Below, in pieces: positions 34,276 through 43,082 of a stretch of 64,000 nt of DNA. The stretch is from the NCBI RefSeq assembly GCF_044793635.1, contig NZ_CP084992.1:2046001-2110000 (forward strand). Reading direction: 5' to 3'. Under the pieces are notes generated by a model. That model made no database searches, had not been told where the DNA came from, and worked only from the letters and a program-made list of their open reading frames with translations. The stretch's first letter is position 1. Every line of letters starts with the position of its first letter. The stretch comes from Virgibacillus_F necropolis_A. GTDB lineage: Bacteria; Bacillota; Bacilli; Bacillales; Amphibacillaceae. The position numbers and the translations under genes are program-made.

Positions 34276-34821
34276 ATGTTTTTCCATGAAATTGACGATG
34301 ATCTGACACTAAAGCTTATGGAACTAGACGATGCCAAGGAATTATTCAACTTGACCGATGCCTCACGCGAGTATTTACGTGAATGGTTGCCTTGGGTAGA
34401 TGGAACAACTACAGTTGATGATTCACGTGGATTCATTGAACATACCTTGCGTGGATTTAAAGATAAAAAAAGCATGACTATGGCAATTCGATATAAAGGT
34501 AAACTGGTTGGTACTGCTGGCTTCAACAGCTTAGACTGGTCAAACAAGATTGCCTGTATCGGGTATTGGCTTGGAGAAAACTATCAGGGAAATGGAATTA
34601 TGACCCGTGTGACACATCATTTGACGGACTATGCATTTACCGTACTTGATTTTAATCGCGTTGACATTCGTGCAGCACATGAAAATACGAAAAGCCAATC
34701 TATTCCAAAACGCTTGGGGTTTGTGGAAGAAGGGCAAATTAGACAGGCGGAGTGGTTGTATGATCATTATGTGGACCATGTTGTTTATGGGATGCTTGCG
34801 AGTGAGTGGGAGAATCAGTAG
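34276..34821 (+). CDS. GNAT acetyltransferase, RimJ/RimL (YdaF-like)
   Basis: 181 residues. DLTLKLMELDDAKELFNLTDASREYLREWLPWVD at the start, GTAGFNSLDWSNKIACIGYWLGENYQGNGIMTRV (acetyl-CoA loop Q-G-N-G) and NTKSQSIPKRLGF near the end place it in the ribosomal-protein serine acetyltransferase group. ATG 34276 follows GGGGG; the TTG-started longer frame has no ribosome site. Confidence 0.88.
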   Translation: MFFHEIDDDLTLKLMELDDAKELFNLTDASREYLREWLPWVDGTTTVDDSRGFIEHTLRGFKDKKSMTMAIRYKGKLVGTAGFNSLDWSNKIACIGYWLGENYQGNGIMTRVTHHLTDYAFTVLDFNRVDIRAAHENTKSQSIPKRLGFVEEGQIRQAEWLYDHYVDHVVYGMLASEWENQ

Positions 34822-34877
34822 AGAAACTTAAGGGAAAACGCTATTTATTAGTAATACCAGAAAGGATTTGATAAAAC

Positions 34878-35255
34878 ATGCGGTTTTATATTGCCTCAAG
34901 CTTTCAAAACAAGGATATGGTGCGCTATGCTTCACAAAAACTTATAGCAAAAGGGTTCACACATACATACGATTGGACGATGAACCAACGTGCTACAGAG
35001 CCTGAATCTCTATATGCGATCGGTGAGCAAGAAAAGAATGCAGTACAAAATTGTGATGTTTTCATAATGCTGATGCCTGCAGGAAAAAGCAGCCATGTAG
35101 AACTTGGGATTGCGCTTGGTTTAGGGAAGCTTGTCTATATCTATTCACCTGAGGAAATAGCTCCATCTGACGATTCTACCTTTTATTATGTAGATGGTGT
35201 GACACGCATTTATGGTGAAATTGATCATTTCCTTTCAATGATTGGTGTCGTATAG
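34878..35255 (+). CDS. DUF4406/nucleoside 2-deoxyribosyltransferase-like protein
   Basis: 125 residues with the Rossmann-like pattern of this fold: YIASSFQNKDMVRYASQKL at the start, a central NCDVFIMLMPAGKSSHVELGIALGLGKLVYIYSPE (catalytic-like E in HVELG) and a short C-terminus. Related enzymes cleave N-glycosidic bonds of nucleosides. Substrate not predictable. AAAGGATTTG precedes the ATG. Confidence 0.75.
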   Translation: MRFYIASSFQNKDMVRYASQKLIAKGFTHTYDWTMNQRATEPESLYAIGEQEKNAVQNCDVFIMLMPAGKSSHVELGIALGLGKLVYIYSPEEIAPSDDSTFYYVDGVTRIYGEIDHFLSMIGVV

Positions 35256-35260
35256 AACTA

Positions 35261-35636
35261 TTAGTTAGGCTTGTGTTGTTCATCTAGTGTTTCCAGCACG
35301 CTAATCATGTCTGTTATTTGTTCTTTTTTCAGTTTGATAGCCTGTTCTTCCAGCTTAACTTGGTGCTGCTTTTCTCTCATTTTGCTGGTTACTTCTGTTA
35401 GTAATTAGGGTGAACCACACCCGTTACTACGCTTCACCTCAAACATCATCTGAATTTCCCTGAGAGACAAATCCAAGGCTTGCATCTCTTTAATAGCTTC
35501 AAAATCCCCTATATCCTTTTCACCGTAAATTCTCCGCTTATTACTCCACGACGGTTCTAATAGATTCAGCTCTTCATAATGACGGACTGTATCCTTTGTT
35601 GTTTGTACCTTTTCGATAAAACTCTCCAATTTTCAT
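35261..35636 (-). pseudogene. MerR-family regulator with two lesions
   Basis: Starting at ATG 35636, after GAGGAG, the frame reads MKIGEF and then needs one T removed from a TTTT run to continue IEKVQTTKDTVRHYEELNLL EPSW, a classic MerR start. The frame then runs through IYGEKDIGDFEAIKEMQALD to an in-frame TAA at 35405-35407, after which LLTEVTSKMREKQHQVKLEE and the rest of a normal dimerisation helix follow. So the gene has a +1 frameshift near codon 7 and a nonsense codon near 77. Its target promoter next door is intact. Confidence 0.82.
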
Positions 35637-35657
35637 ATTTTTTCTCCTCGTAAACGC

Positions 35658-35688
35658 TTTACATGGGGTTAGCCCCACTTTGTATGAT
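35658..35688 (+). promoter_or_regulatory. MerR-type promoter-operator
   Basis: TTTACA and TATGAT are separated by exactly 19 bases, and the dyad GGGGTTAGCCCC lies in the spacer. A 19-bp spacer with a central dyad is the signature of MerR-activated promoters. It drives the membrane-protein gene at 35718 and lies 22 bases from the broken merR gene. Confidence 0.82.
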
Positions 35689-35717
35689 AGACGTATCATA
35701 CAAAAGGATGTGGTGAA

Positions 35718-36041
35718 ATGATCCATGGAATATTAATTATCTTGTATTGTTTTGTTAGTTTACTAGGTGGAATAGTTCAGTTACGAACCAATCATCTTGT
35801 CCCTGCAAAAATAAATGCATTATTATTTTTTATGGGTAGTCATTTGTTGTTTATTATATTAGGTATAACTGAACTGATCAGTTCTGTTCTGTACGGTTGG
35901 CTGCTATTAGCTACACTCCTCGCTGTCATTTCCAGAATCACAAACGGACTCGTTCTTTTTGGAAAAAATAACTGGCACCATTATATTGTTACAGGCTCTA
36001 TCATGTTACTTATTTTCACTTTACACCTTTATGGTATTTGA
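35718..36041 (+). CDS. Small four-TM membrane protein
   Basis: 107 residues with four membrane segments and short loops (LVPAKINALL, ISRITNGLVLFGKNNWHH). It is the only gene behind the MerR-type promoter, so it was probably the inducible target of the adjacent, now broken regulator. Paralogues of this size occur next to MerR genes in other Bacillaceae (from memory). Function unknown. Confidence 0.7.
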   Translation: MIHGILIILYCFVSLLGGIVQLRTNHLVPAKINALLFFMGSHLLFIILGITELISSVLYGWLLLATLLAVISRITNGLVLFGKNNWHHYIVTGSIMLLIFTLHLYGI

Positions 36042-36043
36042 AA

Positions 36044-36721
36044 TTACTCAACACCATAGTGAAGCCATATCGCGCCATCTTTTCCTAGAGGTTTTGTATC
36101 CAGAAGTTTTAGTTTGGTAGCACCTGCAAGTGATGTTAGATCATCGCAATCGAAAACTGTAGGTGTTACTTTACCTCCAATAGCTATGGGGGCAATCACC
36201 AAGCTAATCTCATCTATCAATCCAGCTCTCAAAAATGCACCGTTTATTGACCCACCACCACTTAATCCTATTCTTTTAAAACCTCGATCATATAATTTTT
36301 GAAGTGCCAGCTGTAAATCGATGTGATCTCCTTTTCCCGCTTGTATGTATGAAATACCTTTACCTTTCAACTGTTCTACATAATGATCATTCACATTCTC
36401 TTTTGTTACTACAAGTAGACCTTCTGTTTGGTTCCAATTCATTCTTCCTTTACCATCAAAAACAATATAGGCCTTAGACTTTTTTGGCTGATAAATAGCC
36501 TTTTCCATATCTACCCAATCATTACTCCAAACCATCAAGCTCTCACTGCCAGATACCATACCATCACAATCCAACTCGTCAAATAATTGATGGGTAAATT
36601 CATTAGCACCACCGTCAATGTCTTTGGCAGTCCACTCCATAACGTTATGTTCAGGCGCAGTTGTTATTCTTCCATCAATGGATGAAAATACATTTACTAT
36701 TACCTTGGGTTTCCGATTCAT
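36044..36721 (-). CDS. RibD C-terminal-like reductase (dihydrofolate reductase family)
   Basis: 225 residues. VIVNVFSSIDGRITTAPEHN at the start, MVSGSESLMVW, the GGSINGAFLRAGLIDEISLVIAPIAIGG block near 150-180 and the C-terminal LKLLDTKPLGKDGAIWLHY match the RibD_C superfamily, which includes reductases of riboflavin and pterin intermediates. It lies next to the pterin dehydratase gene on the same strand, 160 bases apart, so a pterin role is possible. Confidence 0.82.
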   Translation of the reverse strand: MNRKPKVIVNVFSSIDGRITTAPEHNVMEWTAKDIDGGANEFTHQLFDELDCDGMVSGSESLMVWSNDWVDMEKAIYQPKKSKAYIVFDGKGRMNWNQTEGLLVVTKENVNDHYVEQLKGKGISYIQAGKGDHIDLQLALQKLYDRGFKRIGLSGGGSINGAFLRAGLIDEISLVIAPIAIGGKVTPTVFDCDDLTSLAGATKLKLLDTKPLGKDGAIWLHYGVE

Positions 36722-36882
36722 TAATAATCATTCTCCTTTAGAATCTTTTCACCAGTATTAGAAAACTTGGTTTATCGCCAAGATTTAATGGCGAAAGCCT
36801 TAGTTGCACTTATGCAGTAAGAAAGGATTTATACCTTCTTAACTGCTAAAACACCTGAAAAATTATTGTCAGTGCATATTTA

Positions 36883-37179
36883 CTATTTTTCAGCCTGTAC
36901 ATAGAGTTCATCAACACGCTTTGCCATTTCTAAATCCAATGCTGTTAGTCCTTTTTCCTGCCATGATGAAAACTTAACGGTTACTTTTTTGTAATCGATG
37001 GAGATTAATGGATGATGTTGCTTATTTTCAGCAAACTGCGCTACTTGATCCACAAACTTAACTCCTGAGAGATACTTTTTGAAACGATATTTTCTTTCAA
37101 TCCAATTTTCATCGACACGCTCCCAATCAGCTAAACTTGCTAGTTCATTTGTGATTTGTTCATCGCTTAAACGGTCCAT
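36883..37179 (-). CDS. phhB: Pterin-4a-carbinolamine dehydratase
   Basis: 98 residues, normal size for PCD/DCoH. The N-terminal LSDEQI..LASLADWERVDENWIERKYRFK, VAQFAENKQHHPLISIDYKKVTVKFSSW with the active-site H-H-P, and the C-terminal ALDLEMAKRVDEL are all present. It dehydrates 4a-hydroxytetrahydropterin. GGAGG precedes the ATG. No phenylalanine hydroxylase is in the window, so another pterin-using reaction is likely. Confidence 0.93.
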   Translation of the reverse strand: MDRLSDEQITNELASLADWERVDENWIERKYRFKKYLSGVKFVDQVAQFAENKQHHPLISIDYKKVTVKFSSWQEKGLTALDLEMAKRVDELYVQAEK

Positions 37180-37198
37180 TTATTAAACCTCCTTTAAT

Positions 37199-37342
37199 TT
37201 ATCCACATGTTTAGTTTAACAAATATTTTTAATCATTGCCCAAAACAGATAAATTTTACACTTGTGCACAGGTTATCAACAGGATTTTGGGGATAACTGT
37301 GTGGAAAAGCTGTTTTTATGCTGTTAATAACAATTATCCACA
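37199..37342. other. DnaA-box cluster
   Basis: Two perfect TTATCCACA boxes lie at 37199-37207 and 37334-37342. Between them are one-mismatch or near-consensus boxes: TTATCAACA (37273-37281), TTATCCCCA on the minus strand (37288-37296) and TTTTCCACA on the minus strand (37300-37308). The intergenic location and density suggest a DnaA-binding cluster. Confidence 0.55.
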
Positions 37343-37477
37343 ATTTAGATTCTGCCAATCCATCGTGAAGTTTAGAACTTTTTTTAGCCAGCTCCAATAT
37401 ATCACAGCTTAATCCAGATATATTAGTTTCTACATAGAATTTTAAAAATTCTTCAAAAAGTAGTGGACTTTTCAACT

Positions 37478-37499
37478 GATAATGATTATCATTATTATC
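37478..37499. promoter_or_regulatory. Fur box
   Basis: GATAATGATTATCATTATTA matches the Fur consensus over the classic 19-bp core (GATAATGATWATCATTATC). It lies about 43 bases before the binding-protein start, so iron represses the uptake operon. Confidence 0.93.
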
Positions 37500-37541
37500 A
37501 GAGTGTGAAACGTATATATAAACTGCACAGGAGGTTACAAA

Positions 37542-38498
37542 ATGAAGCAGAAAAAGTTTTCTTTTATTATAGTTATGATTTTAGCTCTTATAAGTTTAGT
37601 TGCTTGTGGAACAGTTAGTGGTGAGGATGCAACCAAGAATGAAAAGAAAGATGACGCAAGTGGTGAAACCATCACAGTAAAGCATGAGATGGGTGAAACA
37701 GAAGTTCCTGCAAACCCGAAGAAAATCGTTGCACTAGAGTTCTCATATGTGGATGCGCTAGCAGCACTTGGGATCTCACCAGTTGGGATAGCGGATGATA
37801 ACGATGAAAGCCGGATCATCGAGCCGATTCGTAAAAAGATTGATGATTACACGTCTGTTGGGACACGAAAACAGCCAAGCATGGAAATCATCAGCTCGTT
37901 AAAGCCCGACTTAATTATTGCTGACTTACAACGGCACAAGGATGTTTATGAACAGCTTTCAGATATTGCTCCAACTATTATGCTGACTTCTCTTTCAGCT
38001 GACTATAACCAGATTTTAGAAGGCTTTGAAAAGATTGCGTATGCGGTTGGTAAAGAGGAAAAAGGCAAAGAAGTGTTAGAATCACACAAAAAACGTATGG
38101 AAGAAATTAAAGCAAAGGTTCCTGAAAATGAGGATCGTACTGTTTTACCTGCAGTTGTTACCGCCGACGGATTTTATGCCCACAACATGGCTTCTTATAC
38201 TGGCTCATTGCTTGAATCAATCGGTTTGAAAAATGCGATTCAGGACGGCAGTGATCGATACAACAAAATTAATCTAGAACAGGTTGTGAAATTCAATCCA
38301 GATGTCTTTTTCTTCATGCAAGCTGGTGAAGAAACCATCGTAGATCAGTGGAAAGACAACCCGTTATGGCAAAATATTAATGCAGTGAAAAGTGACCAAG
38401 TTTACACTGTTGATCGAAATACATGGTCCAGGTTCCGTGGATTAATTTCTTCTGAGGCAATTTTGGAAGAAGCTACTGAGAAACTTTATGGCAATTAA
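37542..38498 (+). CDS. Siderophore-binding lipoprotein, YfiY/FecB type
   Basis: 318 residues with a lipoprotein signal (LALISLVACG; lipid Cys at about 22). The mature part is a class III binding protein: KIVALEFSYVDALAALGISPVGIADD, a long helix, and a C-terminal lobe (FNPDVFFFMQAGEETIV). AGGAGG precedes the ATG and a Fur box the promoter. With two permeases and no ATPase it matches B. subtilis YfiYZ-YfhA, which uses the distant YusV ATPase for schizokinen/arthrobactin-type hydroxamate-citrate siderophores. Confidence 0.9.
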   Translation: MKQKKFSFIIVMILALISLVACGTVSGEDATKNEKKDDASGETITVKHEMGETEVPANPKKIVALEFSYVDALAALGISPVGIADDNDESRIIEPIRKKIDDYTSVGTRKQPSMEIISSLKPDLIIADLQRHKDVYEQLSDIAPTIMLTSLSADYNQILEGFEKIAYAVGKEEKGKEVLESHKKRMEEIKAKVPENEDRTVLPAVVTADGFYAHNMASYTGSLLESIGLKNAIQDGSDRYNKINLEQVVKFNPDVFFFMQAGEETIVDQWKDNPLWQNINAVKSDQVYTVDRNTWSRFRGLISSEAILEEATEKLYGN

Positions 38499-38499
38499 A

Positions 38500-38531
38500 A
38501 GAGGGCGAGAAACTAATTCTCGCTCTTTCAA
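38500..38531 (+). terminator. Hairpin between binding-protein and permease genes
   Basis: AAAGAGGGCGAGAA and TTCTCGCTCTTT pair around ACTAA. It probably terminates part of the transcripts, giving more binding protein than permease. Confidence 0.8.
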
Positions 38532-38586
38532 TTGGTTACTTTTAAGTATGGTTAGATAGAATTGTTCGGGCAAATGAGGGAGTTAT

Positions 38587-39582
38587 ATGGAATCCAAAAC
38601 GATAAAGGTCATTTTATTTATAGGTGCCTTTCTTTTATTACTTCTAAGTGTAATGGCAAGTCTTCGTATAGGAGCTGTATCCATTGATTTTGGGGATATT
38701 TTTCAATCATTTATATCAGATGAACAAACGAAGAAATTTTTAATCGTACAGAATTTACGATTACCTCGAACTTTAATTGCGATTATAATTGGCGCAAGTC
38801 TTGCAATTGCAGGTGCGATTATGCAGGCTATCACATTGAATCCACTGGCTTCACCGCAGGTCTTTGGAGTTAATGCTGGGGCGTCATTAGTAGTTGTCCT
38901 AAGTCTTGTATTTCTACCAAGCATCTCACAAAGTTCACTTGTTTATTTTGCATTCCTAGGTGCTATTTTGGGTGGATCCATAGTCTATTCCATGGCATCA
39001 AGTTCGGCTGGAACATCTCCAGTCAAATTGGCGCTGGCTGGTATAACAGTCCATTTATTTCTATCTGCCATTATTGAAGGTATCGTTCTTTTTCATGAGG
39101 ATTCCACGCAAAGTGTTTTGTTTTGGCTTGCTGGCGCTATTGACGGCGCTAGTTGGAATGAAGTACATATTATTTGGCCATGGGCAACTGCTGGCATCAT
39201 CATTGCAATAGTACTTGCACGGCAGCTAACAATTCTTGGACTTGGTGATGACATGGCAAAAGGCCTCGGACAGAACGTTGTCGTGATTCGTTTGTTTTTC
39301 AGCCTACTTGTTGTAGTACTTGCTGGTGCATCAGTCTCTGTTGCAGGACCAATCGGATTTGTTGGATTAATTATTCCACATATCGCAAGAAAGTTGATTG
39401 GGATTGACTACCGGTGGATTATTCCGTTCTCTGGATTATTAGGTTCATTGTTGTTAGTCAGTGCGGATGTATTATCTCGATTTATTGCATTTCCAGCTGA
39501 ATCACCAGTAGGGATTGTTACTGCATTGATCGGTGCTCCATACTTCTTATATCTGGCACGAAAAGGGAGTAAAGAATCATGA
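38587..39582 (+). CDS. Siderophore ABC permease, FecCD family (YfiZ-like)
   Basis: 331 residues, ten membrane segments. LRLPRTLIAIIIGASLAIAGAIMQAITLNPLASPQVFGVNAGA and VAGPIGFVGLIIPHIAR are FecCD/BtuC signatures (about 58-100 and 255-272). Its stop overlaps the next gene's ATG by 4 bases (ATGA), so the two permeases are translationally coupled. Confidence 0.93.
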   Translation: MESKTIKVILFIGAFLLLLLSVMASLRIGAVSIDFGDIFQSFISDEQTKKFLIVQNLRLPRTLIAIIIGASLAIAGAIMQAITLNPLASPQVFGVNAGASLVVVLSLVFLPSISQSSLVYFAFLGAILGGSIVYSMASSSAGTSPVKLALAGITVHLFLSAIIEGIVLFHEDSTQSVLFWLAGAIDGASWNEVHIIWPWATAGIIIAIVLARQLTILGLGDDMAKGLGQNVVVIRLFFSLLVVVLAGASVSVAGPIGFVGLIIPHIARKLIGIDYRWIIPFSGLLGSLLLVSADVLSRFIAFPAESPVGIVTALIGAPYFLYLARKGSKES

Positions 39583-40571
39583 GAAAGAGGAAAATTATCC
39601 CAAAAACACGTTTATTATTGTTAATTTTAATTACCCTAATTACCGCGATTTTAGCTGTTGGTGTCGGCGCAATCTTTATTAGTCCAATTGAGTTGTTACA
39701 GTCACTAGTTGGAAATGGAAAGGATAGCGCCCACTTCATTATTATGAATTACCGCTTGCCACGTATCGTTATGGCTATCCTTGTCGGTGCCGGACTTGGC
39801 GTTTCTGGTGCTATTTTACAAGGGATTATTCGAAATCCCTTAGCTTCCCCAGACGTTATTGGTATTACAAAAGGCGCTGGGCTAGCTGCTGCGATTGTGG
39901 TGATACTCTTCCCACATGCACCTATTATCATGCTGCCGTTATCCGCACTTGCTGGCGCTGGAATCATTACAGTCATCCTGTACCTTTTTGCTTATAAAAA
40001 AGGCGTTAATCCATCAACATTAGCACTTGTCGGAATTGCGCTAGGCGCAATTTGTCAGGCAGGCATTCAATTTTTAATGGTAAAATTCCCTATCCAAATC
40101 AATGCTGCACTCATTTGGTTAACCGGAAGTCTGTGGGGGAAAAGCTGGAATGATGTCCTCTTATTGGCACCTTGGATTGTTGTGTTAGTTCCAATCAGCA
40201 TATTATTAGCTAATCGCTTGGATATTCTCAACTTAGGTGATGATGTTGCGGAAGGACTTGGTGAAAATACTAGACGGACACGCCTAATCCTGCTAATTGT
40301 TGCAGTCGCATTGGCTGGATCCTCGGTGGCAGTTGTTGGATCACTTGGATTCCTCGGTTTAATTGCACCACACATCGCACGACAGCTAGTGGGAAATCGC
40401 CATAGTCTGTTGCTACCAACCTCCGCGGTAATGGGGGTATTGCTTCTCTTACTTGCAGACGCGCTAGGCCGTGGTCTGGCACCACCAGCTGAAATACCTG
40501 CTGGGATATTTACCGCCGTACTTGGTGCACCGTATTTCTTATTTTTGTTACGGAAGTTAAAAGCGAAATAG
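39579..40571 (+). CDS. Siderophore ABC permease, FecCD family (YfhA-like)
   Basis: 330 residues, again with YRLPRIVMAILVGAGLGVSGAILQGIIRNPLASPDVIGITKGAG and VVGSLGFLGLIAPHIARQLVG. With the preceding gene it forms the heterodimeric channel. No ATPase gene follows before the terminator, so the ATPase must be encoded elsewhere. Confidence 0.93.
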   Translation: MRKRKIIPKTRLLLLILITLITAILAVGVGAIFISPIELLQSLVGNGKDSAHFIIMNYRLPRIVMAILVGAGLGVSGAILQGIIRNPLASPDVIGITKGAGLAAAIVVILFPHAPIIMLPLSALAGAGIITVILYLFAYKKGVNPSTLALVGIALGAICQAGIQFLMVKFPIQINAALIWLTGSLWGKSWNDVLLLAPWIVVLVPISILLANRLDILNLGDDVAEGLGENTRRTRLILLIVAVALAGSSVAVVGSLGFLGLIAPHIARQLVGNRHSLLLPTSAVMGVLLLLLADALGRGLAPPAEIPAGIFTAVLGAPYFLFLLRKLKAK

Positions 40572-40577
40572 AGTCAA

Positions 40578-40616
40578 AAAATGAACGAGCTTGGAATTGC
40601 GCTCGTTCATTTTATG
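40578..40616 (+). terminator. Terminator of the siderophore operon
   Basis: AAAATGAACGAGC and GCTCGTTCATTTT form a 13-bp stem around TTGGAATTGC. Confidence 0.92.
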
Positions 40617-41178
40617 ACCTCAAACGTCTAATCAAAATAATTCCAGAAACACCCACAATTCCTAACACGGCCCATGTCACAATGACCATCATGCTCATTC
40701 CTGTCATCTGGTCCTCCAAATGTACCTTTTCAGTTGGATCTTTTCCCATTCCTAATACTTCTAAGTCAGCTTGGGCATCTGTTATGGACTGCGTTCTTGA
40801 ACAAAGATTTACATTTAATTCACCGTCGCGTTCAGAAGCATAGACTAAGTATCTTTCATTTAAGGTAAACTCATACCCACAACTTGCAGAACTCCTCGCT
40901 GTTTTCACTATTACTTGTGATTGATTGACACCTTTCCAAGTCTTATCCACTTGAAACAATACGCTTATCGGATCAGCAGATGATTGAAGCATATCAAGCT
41001 TGGACTGATCAACCTTTTTAACAACTCTTCCGGAAAAAACCGTAGCTCCATCACGATTGAGCACTTCTGTCACGGTTCCAGGTTCCGCACATGAACAGGC
41101 AAAACTTTTGGAAGGTACATAAGTAATAATCGTAGTTACTGCCAAAACCATTAGCATCAAATATGCAGTCCTTCTCAA
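40612..41178 (-). CDS. Secreted, membrane-anchored TIMP/NTR-like protein
   Basis: 188 residues: signal peptide (MRRTAYLMLMVLAVTTIITY..SFA), then CSC right after the predicted cleavage, ATVFSGRVVKK, VLFQVDKTWKGV, SCGYEFTLNERYLVYA and NLCSRT, and a C-terminal membrane helix with a basic end. A mature N-terminal C-x-C plus these strands is the pattern of the tissue-inhibitor-of-metalloproteinase (NTR) fold seen in many Bacillus proteins. Probably anchored outside the membrane; partner unknown. Confidence 0.78.
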   Translation of the reverse strand: MRRTAYLMLMVLAVTTIITYVPSKSFACSCAEPGTVTEVLNRDGATVFSGRVVKKVDQSKLDMLQSSADPISVLFQVDKTWKGVNQSQVIVKTARSSASCGYEFTLNERYLVYASERDGELNVNLCSRTQSITDAQADLEVLGMGKDPTEKVHLEDQMTGMSMMVIVTWAVLGIVGVSGIILIRRLRS

Positions 41179-41238
41179 TTAAACCAACTCCTCTTAATAA
41201 GTAAGACGAATCAATTTGAAAATGGTTACCGAATATTA

Positions 41239-41260
41239 TAAATCAATTTATTTTGATTTA
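41239..41260. promoter_or_regulatory. ArsR-type operator 1
   Basis: TAAATCAA-TTTATT-TTGATTTA is a perfect dyad about 67 bases before the plus-strand arsR gene, next to a likely -35 (TTGACA). ATCAA...TTGAT is the core of SmtB/ArsR sites. Confidence 0.85.
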
Positions 41261-41326
41261 TCCGTTGACACCTTAGTTTTGGGGGTGTATGATTAAATCA
41301 ATAAAAGTTGATGAAAAGGTGAAAAG

Positions 41327-41650
41327 ATGAAAGAATTTAACCTATTACAAGATGAAAACCTGGAAAAAACCTTTGAAAAGTATGAAATAAAATACAAAGC
41401 CATTGCGGATAAAAAACGCCTTCAGATTATGCACCTTCTTACAAAAAACGGAGAAATGTGTGTTTGTGATATTGAGCCATTAATAGATATGACACAATCC
41501 AAATTATCGTACCATTTAAAAATTCTATTGAATGCTAATATTATTTTGAAGGAGACTCGTGGCACATGGAGTTACTACAGTCTAAATAAAGAAGAAGCGA
41601 ATCATTTACTTAGTAAAGAACTTTGCTGTTTATTTGTTCCTGCAAAATAA
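41327..41650 (+). CDS. ArsR-family metalloregulator
   Basis: 107 residues. Core winged helix YKAIADKKRLQIMHLLTKNGEMCVCDIEPLIDMTQSKLSYHLKILLNANIILKETRGTWSYYSLN (about 23-90) with the C-V-C-x2 arsenite-site motif in the recognition region (MCVCDIE). AAAAGGTG precedes the ATG. Identical-geometry dyads flank it on both sides, so it should regulate itself and the flavoprotein gene. Confidence 0.9.
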   Translation: MKEFNLLQDENLEKTFEKYEIKYKAIADKKRLQIMHLLTKNGEMCVCDIEPLIDMTQSKLSYHLKILLNANIILKETRGTWSYYSLNKEEANHLLSKELCCLFVPAK

Positions 41651-41669
41651 GCAGTACATTTTTCTATAT

Positions 41670-41691
41670 TAAATCAACTTTTTTTGATTTA
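41670..41691. promoter_or_regulatory. ArsR-type operator 2
   Basis: TAAATCAA-CTTTTT-TTGATTTA has the same 8-bp arms and 6-bp spacer as operator 1. It lies between arsR and the flavoprotein gene, giving the latter its own regulated promoter. Confidence 0.85.
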
Positions 41692-41725
41692 TTAATTGTT
41701 CATTAAATTTTAAAGGAGAGATTGC

Positions 41726-43030
41726 ATGTTATCAAAATTACCAACTGTCGTTATTGGAGCAGGTCCAGTGGGGCTTGCCGCAGCTGCTCACCTAAACGCC
41801 TACAACCAGCGTTTTCTAATTCTTGAAAAAGGGGGTAATGCCGGAAGCAACATTCTTGAATGGGGGCACGTGCAACTATTCTCACCATGGGAATTTAACA
41901 TCGATGAGTCTGCTAAAAAATTACTACACCAGACCGATTGGAATGAACCTGATGCACAAAAACTGCCTACGGGCGAAGAGCTTGTAACGGAATACCTTAA
42001 GCCATTAGCTAACCTACCACAAATCAAAGAAAACCTTGTTTACAATGCGGAAGTTTTAACTATTACAAAGAAAAACATTGATAAAATGAAATCTGCTTCA
42101 CGCGAAGAACTACCCTTCGTGCTGTATGTTCTCATTAACAATACTGTCGAAAAAATAGAAGCAAGAGCAGTCATAGATGCTACTGGAACTTGGAATAATC
42201 CAAACCCTCCATTTGCAGACGGGGTGTGGAGAACTGACGGATTGAATAAAAAGTTACACACTCATATTCCTGACTTTTCTAAGGCAGAAGAGCTTTTCAA
42301 GAATAAACATGTCGCGGTTATTGGCAGTGGCCATTCTGCTTTAAATTCACTAAATGATTTGAATGAACTTAAAGATAAATACCCCGCTACAAACATTTCA
42401 TGGATAGTTCGTAAACAACATGCACAAGAGGCTTTTGGTGGCGAAAAAAATGATGAATTAGCTGCTAGAGGTAAACTTGGATCAACAACACATCAACTAG
42501 TTGATAATGGTCAAATAAACGTCCACTCCAATTTTTATGTTGAGGAAATTAACGAGCATGATGGCTCTTTCGAGATTCAAAGCAGTGAAGGATTTACAAT
42601 AAGTGAAGTAGACGAAATCATTGTGAATACAGGTGCTAGACCTGACTTTTCTTTTTTAAATGAAATGCGGTTAGACGTTAGTCCGATAGTTGAAAGTACA
42701 AAAGAACTAGCACCGCTAATTGATCCAAACCTTCATAGTTGCGGAACTGTTCGTCCACATGGTGAAAAAGAATTACGTCAATCAGAAAAAGGTTTTTATA
42801 TAGTTGGAGTAAAAAGTTATGGGCGTGCCCCGACATTTTTAATGACAACAGGATATGAACAGGTACGTTCGATTTCAGCTTATCTATCCGGCGACTATGA
42901 AGAGGCTAAAAAAGTTAAGTTGAAGCTACCAGAAACGGGTGTTTGTCAAGTTAATCCATCTCCACGGCAACTGCCATTATCTGGATCCGAATCTAAAGGT
43001 GGCTGCAGAAGCAAGAGGAATAGTTGTTAA
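41726..43030 (+). CDS. Arsenic-associated FAD/NAD(P)-binding flavoprotein
   Basis: 434 residues. GAGPVGLAAAAHL at 11-23 is the FAD Rossmann motif and VAVIGSGHSALNSL (about 195) the NADPH motif. The late region has NTGARPDFSFL and a C-terminus with several Cys (GVCQV, GGCRSKRNSC). Flavoproteins of this kind occur next to arsR in Bacillaceae arsenic loci (ArsO-like); a role in arsenical oxidation or reduction is inferred, not shown. AGGAGAG precedes the ATG. Confidence 0.82.
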   Translation: MLSKLPTVVIGAGPVGLAAAAHLNAYNQRFLILEKGGNAGSNILEWGHVQLFSPWEFNIDESAKKLLHQTDWNEPDAQKLPTGEELVTEYLKPLANLPQIKENLVYNAEVLTITKKNIDKMKSASREELPFVLYVLINNTVEKIEARAVIDATGTWNNPNPPFADGVWRTDGLNKKLHTHIPDFSKAEELFKNKHVAVIGSGHSALNSLNDLNELKDKYPATNISWIVRKQHAQEAFGGEKNDELAARGKLGSTTHQLVDNGQINVHSNFYVEEINEHDGSFEIQSSEGFTISEVDEIIVNTGARPDFSFLNEMRLDVSPIVESTKELAPLIDPNLHSCGTVRPHGEKELRQSEKGFYIVGVKSYGRAPTFLMTTGYEQVRSISAYLSGDYEEAKKVKLKLPETGVCQVNPSPRQLPLSGSESKGGCRSKRNSC

Positions 43031-43082
43031 TGGTTTAAGATATCAAAGATGACTTCATTCGACTGAAGGGGTTTATAGTATT

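Noticed and set aside
37233..37475. 80-codon frame on the minus strand
   Set aside because: It overlaps the DnaA-box cluster and reaches almost to the Fur box, has no ribosome site, and resembles no protein family.
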